Source: CAZTVF01 sp964616985
Lineage (GTDB): Bacteria; Planctomycetota; Phycisphaerae; SM23-33
Direction: 5' to 3'
NCBI GenBank assembly: GCA_964616985.1
Contig: CAZTVF010000032.1
Coordinates: 1 to 45,757, forward strand
Length of the DNA stretch: 45,757 bases
Part shown: in pieces, positions 41,153 through 45,757 of the stretch
Layout of the letters: each line of letters begins with the position of its first letter
Numbering within the stretch: position 1 is the first letter of the stretch
Made by a program: the position numbers and the translations under genes
Notes under the pieces: model-generated
Database searches by the model: none
What the model was told of the DNA's origin: nothing
The model's input: only the letters and a program-made list of their open reading frames with translations

Positions 41153-42256
41153 ATGACCTCACGATTGATCCCCGCCCGATTCGCTGGCAAGTGCCGCGTG
41201 TGCGGCAAGGCCGTGGCTGCCGGCGACAAGGTCTGGTTCGCCAAGCATTACGGGGTCCGCTGCGAGGCGTGCGGCGCCCACACCGCCCAGGACGCTCCCT
41301 TGCCGTCCAAGCGTGGCGCCAAGGCCCGTACGCCTTTCCGTCCTTCCCCCTCCATCCCGGCCGGCGGGGCGAACAACGGCGACCACCGAGCCGACCGCTG
41401 TGCCGACGGCACGACGCGGTTTGAGTTCGACAGCGTGACCGAGGCCGTCGAGGACGCCCTGGACGACTATGCCCAGAACGACACGAACCGCGAGAAGATT
41501 CGCGGCCAGATGGCGGCGGCCTTGTCGGGCCGCTCGGCATGGGGCAACCACTTCACGAAGGATCGCCTGCTTGCCGAGCTGGCCAACCCGAACAAGTCGC
41601 TGCTGGAGGCCGTGGACAGGATGCGGGAGAAGCTGATGGGCGAGGTGCCCATCCGCACCGCACCACGGCGGAAGATCCGCCGCGGCCAGGAGTCGGGCGA
41701 GGAGCTGGACAGTGACCGCTGGCTGGCCCGCGTCCCGGAGTGCTGGGACCGCAATGTGCGAGAGCCGCAGCCCAAGCACACCGTGACCATCGGCTGCAAC
41801 CTGTCGATCTCCGGGTCGATGACGGCCGACCGGCTTCTCTATCGGGGGGCCGCCGCCCTGGCCCTGGCCGACATCCTGGCCACGCAGGGGTACAGCGTGG
41901 GGATCACCCTGTACCACGCCGCCCGCGGAGTCACCACGACATCGGGGCTGTCCCTGCAGAAGTACAACGTGAAGTCGCCCGACATGCCCCTGGACATCAG
42001 TTCGATCGCCTTCGCGATGTGCGAGATCGCCTGGTTCAGGGTTGTGGCTGTGCTCGGCGGCGCCCGCCACTTCGATGGCATCCTCCACGACGGTCTTGGC
42101 ACGGTGACGCGGATGCCCGCGGCCGATGCGAAGGACGTGGACTTCCTGATCGACGCCGACGTGCTGAACGAGCAAGCCGCGGTGTCCTGGCTGCAAGGTG
42201 TCTTGAACCAAGTCCTGCCCGCCGAAAGCAACGAAAAGGAGTTCGCCCGTGAATGA
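41153..42256 (+). CDS. VWA-like MoxR partner with N-terminal zinc finger
   Basis: A 367-residue protein starting two bases after the ATPase stop. The N-terminus holds CRVCGKAV...CEAC, a zinc-ribbon-like element. The middle is helical and acidic. The C-terminal ~170 residues resemble a VWA domain: TIGCNLSISGSM near residue 217 replaces the usual DxSxS with NxSxSxS, so metal binding may be weak. LATQGYSVGITLYHA and VVAVLGGARHFDG follow. Pairing with a MoxR ATPase is the classic two-gene arrangement, here in a phage-like element. Confidence 0.75.
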   Translation: MTSRLIPARFAGKCRVCGKAVAAGDKVWFAKHYGVRCEACGAHTAQDAPLPSKRGAKARTPFRPSPSIPAGGANNGDHRADRCADGTTRFEFDSVTEAVEDALDDYAQNDTNREKIRGQMAAALSGRSAWGNHFTKDRLLAELANPNKSLLEAVDRMREKLMGEVPIRTAPRRKIRRGQESGEELDSDRWLARVPECWDRNVREPQPKHTVTIGCNLSISGSMTADRLLYRGAAALALADILATQGYSVGITLYHAARGVTTTSGLSLQKYNVKSPDMPLDISSIAFAMCEIAWFRVVAVLGGARHFDGILHDGLGTVTRMPAADAKDVDFLIDADVLNEQAAVSWLQGVLNQVLPAESNEKEFARE

Positions 42257-42776
42257 CAACGTGAAACCGAGCAAGTCCGGCAAGTACATCGATATTGACA
42301 CCTGGGACGCCCTCAAGGCGCAGGGCTACACCGAGGATGACCTCCTGGCCGACCAGCCGTTCGGCCCGATGATCTCCAGCTACACCCGCCAGCAGGCCAT
42401 CGACGACGGCGTGCTGGTGGACATGGCCGCCGACGGCGACATCAAGGCAATGGTCGCCGAGGCCGGGTTCAGGATGCCCCTGGTCCTGACCTCGGCCGCC
42501 TTCCACGACACCGTGCTGGCCGGCACGACCGAGACGCCCGAGGGCGAGTTCGTGTTCCCCTCCGGCCAGTCCTGCAAGGGCCGCCTGTGGGACGTGCTGA
42601 TGGTCCTCAAGTATTCCATCCGGGGCCTGCCCGATGGCGAGGATCGAGTGAACTTCTCGGTGGACGTGGACACGCACGGCGACGGCCGGCACACCACCGT
42701 CAAGCTCTGGTGCCTGTGCGGGCCTGGCGACGACGGCGAGGCGGTCTTGACCGTCATGCTCGAAGGGGAGGATTGA
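42249..42776 (+). CDS. DUF6573-like protein
   Basis: A 175-residue protein overlapping the previous gene by 8 bp. Its core FGPMISSYTRQQAIDDGVLVDM and GFRMPLVLTSAAFHDTV match proteins of DUF6573, known from phages and plasmids but without function. GTG start with AAGGAG 8 nt upstream. Its tight linkage suggests a partner of the ATPase/VWA pair. Confidence 0.78.
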   Translation: MNDNVKPSKSGKYIDIDTWDALKAQGYTEDDLLADQPFGPMISSYTRQQAIDDGVLVDMAADGDIKAMVAEAGFRMPLVLTSAAFHDTVLAGTTETPEGEFVFPSGQSCKGRLWDVLMVLKYSIRGLPDGEDRVNFSVDVDTHGDGRHTTVKLWCLCGPGDDGEAVLTVMLEGED

Positions 42777-42779
42777 ACC

Positions 42780-43079
42780 ATGACCCAATGGTGCATCACC
42801 CGCGACTTCCTGGCGGAGCAACTGGCCGCCCCTGGGCCGACAGGAACCAACGGAAATGCCGTTGGCTTGGTGGGGCCCAGGGGCACCCGCCCCACCGCCC
42901 TTCAGATCAGCGGGCATCCCGAGGCCGTCAAGTTCCGCATGTTCGACGCCGACGGCGAGCTCTATTACGAAGGCTTCGTGATCGGCGACGAGTTCGCGCC
43001 CCTGGACGACTTTGGCACGCCCAACGCCGGTGCGACGACGATCAAGATTCTCGTCGATGGCGCCTGGCGGGGAATCTGA
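42780..43079 (+). CDS. Hypothetical protein
   Basis: Ninety-nine residues, 3 nt after the preceding stop. Mixed composition with a beta-rich second half (VKFRMFDADGELYYEGFVIGD). The short MTQWCITRDFLAEQLA start is well placed after AAGGGGAGG. No family recognised. Confidence 0.65.
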   Translation: MTQWCITRDFLAEQLAAPGPTGTNGNAVGLVGPRGTRPTALQISGHPEAVKFRMFDADGELYYEGFVIGDEFAPLDDFGTPNAGATTIKILVDGAWRGI

Positions 43080-43153
43080 CCCACCACCGTCAGTGCTTCA
43101 TGCGTTTTTGTGAATCATTGCCTCTGCAAATCATCAACCGGAGAAGAGTAACC

Positions 43154-43330
43154 ATGATCGTAATCGTTATCGAAGGTGGCTGCGTCCAGTCCGTTTACTC
43201 GGATGAACCCGACGTGGACGTGAAGGTGCTGGACTATGACAACGCCCGGGAACCCGGGGCCGAGGCCTCCCCGAAGCAGTTGGATCGGGAAATCAAGATG
43301 ATCGAACGTGACATGCACCAGGTTCTGTGA
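43154..43330 (+). CDS. Small hypothetical protein
   Basis: Fifty-eight residues: a beta strand (IVIVIEGGCVQSVYSD), an acidic loop and a terminal helix (REIKMIERDMHQV). A GGAGAAGAG site precedes ATG. The N-terminal text is shared by many small plasmid/phage proteins that are unassigned. Confidence 0.65.
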   Translation: MIVIVIEGGCVQSVYSDEPDVDVKVLDYDNAREPGAEASPKQLDREIKMIERDMHQVL

Positions 43331-43344
43331 AAGGAATGAGCCAT

Positions 43345-43638
43345 ATGACTGACAACGGCAATAGCGAGATCGTCGAACGCAACAAGGAACTTGCCCGTGA
43401 CGCCGAAGCGGCCATGACCGCCTTTGTGCAGCTGAAGGAGCCGCGTGCCCGCGATCTGGAAAGCATCATCGGGCAGTCGCTCCAGGAATACCTGGTGGAC
43501 GTTCTGGCTGACCTGCGGCATTGGGCTTTGCAGAACGGGCTGGACTATGGCCAGGCCGACCGCCTGGGCGCCGGTCACTTCTCCGAAGAGATCAATGAAG
43601 AAGCCGAGGCGGCAATCGAGAGCGGCGGTGCCGCATGA
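43345..43638 (+). CDS. Hypothetical helical protein
   Basis: Ninety-seven residues, strongly helical and acidic (EIVERNKELARDAEAAMTAF, DVLADLRHWALQNGLDY). Start chosen at 43345 because AAAGGA lies 9 nt upstream. Its stop overlaps the clamp-loader-like start as ATGA. Unknown function. Confidence 0.65.
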   Translation: MTDNGNSEIVERNKELARDAEAAMTAFVQLKEPRARDLESIIGQSLQEYLVDVLADLRHWALQNGLDYGQADRLGAGHFSEEINEEAEAAIESGGAA

Positions 43639-44579
43639 CCACCACCACCCCACTCACCGCCGAGTTGCTTCTCCTGCTTCGCCAGCGTCGGTCCGCGGGC
43701 GCCCCGCTCAAGAGCCTGGCCGACGAGATCGGCCTGCCCTGGCAGAGACTCGACAAGGCGATCCGCAACGGCCTGCCCAAGCACGGCCGGCCGCGGCCCG
43801 TGCCCCCGCCGCCCGCTGATCTCCCAGGCCCCTCCATCACGACGGCCGTCGAGGCGACCCCGACACCGACCCCCGCCGACGGGTGCAAACTGGAGGCTGT
43901 TACGGCGGCCGGATCGCTGACCGACCGATACCGACCCCGGACCTTCGCCGGGGTGTTCGGCCAGCCCAAGGCCGTCAAGTTCCTCCGGTCCTTCGTGTCC
44001 GATCCGTACTCCACGGCGATGCTGCTGGAGGGCGAGACGGGCACCGGCAAGACATCGGCCGCCCTGGCCCTGGCTGCCGAGCTTGGATGCGACCTCGACC
44101 AGAACGAGTTCGGCGGTGTGTGGGTGATCGCCTCGGGCGAGCAGACCGCCGACGCCGTCCGCGAGACCTGCCGCAACATGCACACGACCCCGTTCAACGG
44201 GACCGGCTGGAAGGTCGTGATCGTGAACGAAGCCGACCGCATGCACGCCCAGGCCGAGACGGTCTGGCTCGACCGCTTGGAGGGCCTGCCGCCGCGAACG
44301 GTGGTCGTGTTCACCACGAACCACGCCGGCAAGCTGTCCCAGCGATTCCTTGACCGCTGCACCCGCATCGCCTTCGACGCCGACGCCGGGCGGATGGGCA
44401 AGGCCGTGCGGGGGTTGCTCCTGCAGCTCTGGACAGCCGAGACGGGCCAGGCCAGCGGCCCCCTGGACCTGATCGACAGGATCGTGGCCGACTCGATCAT
44501 CGACGGCAAGGTCTCCTTCCGCCGTGCGATCCAGCTCATGACGCCCGTGCTCGCCCTGGAACGCGGGTCCGCCCAGTAG
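43635..44579 (+). CDS. Clamp-loader-like AAA+ ATPase (RFC/DnaX-like)
   Basis: A 314-residue protein. Residues about 95-270 are an AAA+ domain of the RFC/DnaX type: DRYRPRTFAGVFGQPKAVKFLR, Walker A GETGTGKTS (133-141), a VIVNEADRMH Walker B (with N in place of D) and a late RFLDRC sensor-2/SRC-like motif. The N-terminal ~90 residues are a helical domain with a Pro-rich linker. It may load a sliding clamp or act like RarA. The next gene resembles a RarA C-terminal domain. Confidence 0.78.
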   Translation: MTTTTPLTAELLLLLRQRRSAGAPLKSLADEIGLPWQRLDKAIRNGLPKHGRPRPVPPPPADLPGPSITTAVEATPTPTPADGCKLEAVTAAGSLTDRYRPRTFAGVFGQPKAVKFLRSFVSDPYSTAMLLEGETGTGKTSAALALAAELGCDLDQNEFGGVWVIASGEQTADAVRETCRNMHTTPFNGTGWKVVIVNEADRMHAQAETVWLDRLEGLPPRTVVVFTTNHAGKLSQRFLDRCTRIAFDADAGRMGKAVRGLLLQLWTAETGQASGPLDLIDRIVADSIIDGKVSFRRAIQLMTPVLALERGSAQ

Positions 44580-44626
44580 CACCCTCACACCACAAATCCG
44601 ACCCACACCGGATAAAGGATTGTCCC

Positions 44627-45196
44627 ATGTTCCAGATCAAGACCAAACGCGGGTACGTGTTGCTCGAAGTCGCGTCGGCGCTCCAGAAGGCGATCCGCCG
44701 CAGCGATGCCCGCCTGGCCGGGTATTGGGCCATCGAGCTGTTCGCAAGCGGGTTCACCGACTACATGTGGCGGCGACTGCTGACGATCTCGGCCGAGGAT
44801 TGCTGGGGCGTTATCACCCACGAGGTCGAGGCGCTGTACCGCTCCTGGCAGACCATCGACCGACAGAAGAAAGGCGGCGGGCGGATCTTCGCCGCCAAGG
44901 CGACGATCCTGCTGGCCCAGGCCCGCAAGTGCCGCGACGCCGATCACCTGACCAACCTGGTCTACGACCGGGCCGCCGTGGACCCCATGCAGCTCGACGC
45001 CGACCTGGCCGAGGCGCGGGCGCACGTCGAGAAGATTCCCGACTACGCCTTCGACTGCCACACCCGCGTCGGCAAGTGCGCCGGCAAGACTAAACGCCAG
45101 TTCTTCCTCGAAGAGCAGGACGCCCTCATGCCCCGCCTGCCCGGCCTGTTCGACGCCGACCTGGAGAAGGTTCGGGATGAGGAGGCCGGCAAATGA
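44627..45196 (+). CDS. RarA/MgsA C-terminal-domain-like protein
   Basis: A 189-residue helical protein. LQKAIRRSDARLAGYWAIEL, then SGFTDYMWRRLLTISAEDCWG, resembles the C-terminal helical region of MgsA/RarA recombination ATPases. The ATPase part is absent but an AAA+ ATPase gene lies just upstream, so the two may form a split RarA-like machine. The C-terminus has DCHTRVGKCAGKTKRQFF. It overlaps the next gene by an ATGA. Confidence 0.62.
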   Translation: MFQIKTKRGYVLLEVASALQKAIRRSDARLAGYWAIELFASGFTDYMWRRLLTISAEDCWGVITHEVEALYRSWQTIDRQKKGGGRIFAAKATILLAQARKCRDADHLTNLVYDRAAVDPMQLDADLAEARAHVEKIPDYAFDCHTRVGKCAGKTKRQFFLEEQDALMPRLPGLFDADLEKVRDEEAGK

Positions 45197-45399
45197 CCGC
45201 CGCCGAACCGACCGCCGAACAGGTTGCCGCCCTTGCTCGCTTCCGCATCCAGCACGGCCGCCTTTGGAAGGGGTGGTTGCGGGCGGCCTGGATGAATGGA
45301 GTGTACCCCATCTATGCCCGCGACAATGGCGATGCCTGCCTGCTCCAGCAGGTCCGCAACGCTCTGGGACCGTCCTGGCTGGTTCGCTACCGACCCTGA
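45193..45399 (+). CDS. Small hypothetical protein
   Basis: Sixty-eight residues, helical (VAALARFRIQHGRLWKGWLRAAWMNG) with a short C-terminal strand. ATGA overlap with the previous gene. It closes the operon just before a terminator. No family recognised. Confidence 0.65.
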   Translation: MTAAEPTAEQVAALARFRIQHGRLWKGWLRAAWMNGVYPIYARDNGDACLLQQVRNALGPSWLVRYRP

Positions 45400-45405
45400 T
45401 CCAGG

Positions 45406-45420
45406 TGGGCAATCTGCCCA
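45406..45420. repeat. Palindrome TGGGCAATCTGCCCA
   Basis: One mismatch from the palindrome at 39222-39236, and both are followed by AC. Placed between the last operon stop and its terminator. Confidence 0.5.
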
Positions 45421-45423
45421 ACT

Positions 45424-45461
45424 GCCGCCGTCGCCCTTTACCGGGGCGGGCGGCGTTTTTT
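45424..45461 (+). terminator. Rho-independent terminator at the end of the second operon
   Basis: GCCGCC-gtc-GCCC / GGGC-g-GGCGGC stem with loop TTTACC, then a run of six T. Confidence 0.82.
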
Positions 45462-45468
45462 ATTGCCG

Positions 45469-45757
45469 TTGAACGTCAAGGCGTGGGGCGAGTATTCCCG
45501 CATCCGCGATGAGGCGATGCAGTCCGACAGCCAGGCCCATCCCGAGACGACGTACTATGCCGAGCGTCAGGCGTCGATGGACCTGGGCGCGCAACCCGCC
45601 TGGCCTGCCCGCTACCTGGCCGACAAGGGCGAGATAAGCGCCACCCAGCACGCCATGAACCTCAAGTTCGACAACGAACGCACGTTCATGGCCGCGTATC
45701 AGAACGAGCCGCTGCCAGCGTCGGGCGAGGCCGAGGAGACCCCCCTGCCCATCGAGG
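45469..45757 (+). CDS. Terminase large-subunit fragment (N-terminal ATPase not encoded here; 3' end off window)
   Basis: The frame reads WGEYSRIRDEAMQ, YYAERQASMDLGAQPAWPARY, EISATQHAMNLKF and TFMAAYQNEPLP, which match the segment between the ATPase and nuclease domains of phage terminase large subunits. The frame is open from the previous stop (45399) with no ATG before 45517; TTG at 45469 is only the first plausible codon. About 300 residues carrying Walker A and B should precede this and are absent. It could be a truncated (pseudo)gene, a split terminase, or a deletion product. It reaches the window edge. Confidence 0.62.
   Translation, partial: MNVKAWGEYSRIRDEAMQSDSQAHPETTYYAERQASMDLGAQPAWPARYLADKGEISATQHAMNLKFDNERTFMAAYQNEPLPASGEAEETPLPIE

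Larger units (their letters stand above)
22660..45757 (+). mobile_element. Integrated phage-like element at tRNA-Val (right end outside window)
   Basis: Everything from the 3' part of tRNA-Val to the window edge fits one integrated element. It contains a tyrosine integrase beside the tRNA, a repressor/excisionase switch, an element tRNA, a recombination-replication operon (annealing-context protein, SSB-like protein, helicase, primase, RusA), and a terminase fragment at the far right. Many ATGA stop-start overlaps and single-strand operons are typical of phages. No repeat of the tRNA 3' end was found further right inside the window, so the right attachment site must lie beyond 45757. The left boundary given is approximate. 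The minus-strand hypothetical and WD40 genes look like cargo. Confidence 0.85.

Overview
The window is high-GC bacterial DNA that looks like a planctomycete, probably a Phycisphaerae-type lineage. The main clue is the secreted-protein N-terminal motif MESLESRLLLS in front of very large repeat proteins. Supporting clues are a membrane-anchored WD40 protein, many sensory histidine kinases and a rich set of polysaccharide-degrading enzymes. The host assignment is inferred from gene content, not from a marker gene.

Positions 1-22,680 read as ordinary chromosome. There are two small hypothetical genes, tRNA-Asn with its terminator, and a 1,675-residue cyclophilin/Calx-beta-like/LamG surface protein. 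A minus-strand GH32 / hypothetical / trpS run follows, then an alginate-lyase-like gene, three hybrid-free sensor kinases, a MATE exporter and a GH2 beta-galactosidase. The chromosome part ends in tRNA-Val(GAC).

From the 3' end of tRNA-Val to the right edge is an integrated phage-like element of more than 23 kb. The layout is: tyrosine integrase; a convergent XRE repressor; a divergent control region with a perfect inverted repeat; an excisionase-like HTH gene; an element-borne tRNA-Met(CAT). A tightly coupled recombination/replication operon follows: RecT-context protein, SSB-like-tail protein, ParB-like protein, SF2 helicase, two small Cys proteins, TOPRIM primase, MazG-like protein, replisome-organiser-like protein and RusA. 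Next come probable cargo and modification genes (UDP-sugar dehydrogenase-like, a 15-bp minisatellite, a second ParB-like protein, glycosyltransferase-like protein, a WD40 protein). Then a strongly promoted, heavily structured ~450-nt non-coding region leads into a second operon: MoxR AAA, VWA-like protein, DUF6573-like protein, small unknowns, a clamp-loader-like ATPase and a RarA-C-terminus-like protein. After a terminator the window ends inside a terminase large-subunit fragment. The right attachment site is not in view.

The most striking object is an intein that interrupts the DECH (Walker B) motif of the SF2 helicase. Its middle is in frame with the helicase but reads as unstructured linker. 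The recognisable homing endonuclease (two Cys-knuckles plus a DUF559/EDxHD-type nuclease) is encoded on the same strand in the +1 frame, with its own ribosome binding site, entirely inside the intein. The second is the structured RNA region at about 39,456-39,900. Other unusual features are an 11-bp iteron-like array beside a replication gene, three related palindromes in the element, and REP-like host hairpins that differ by a compensatory base-pair swap.
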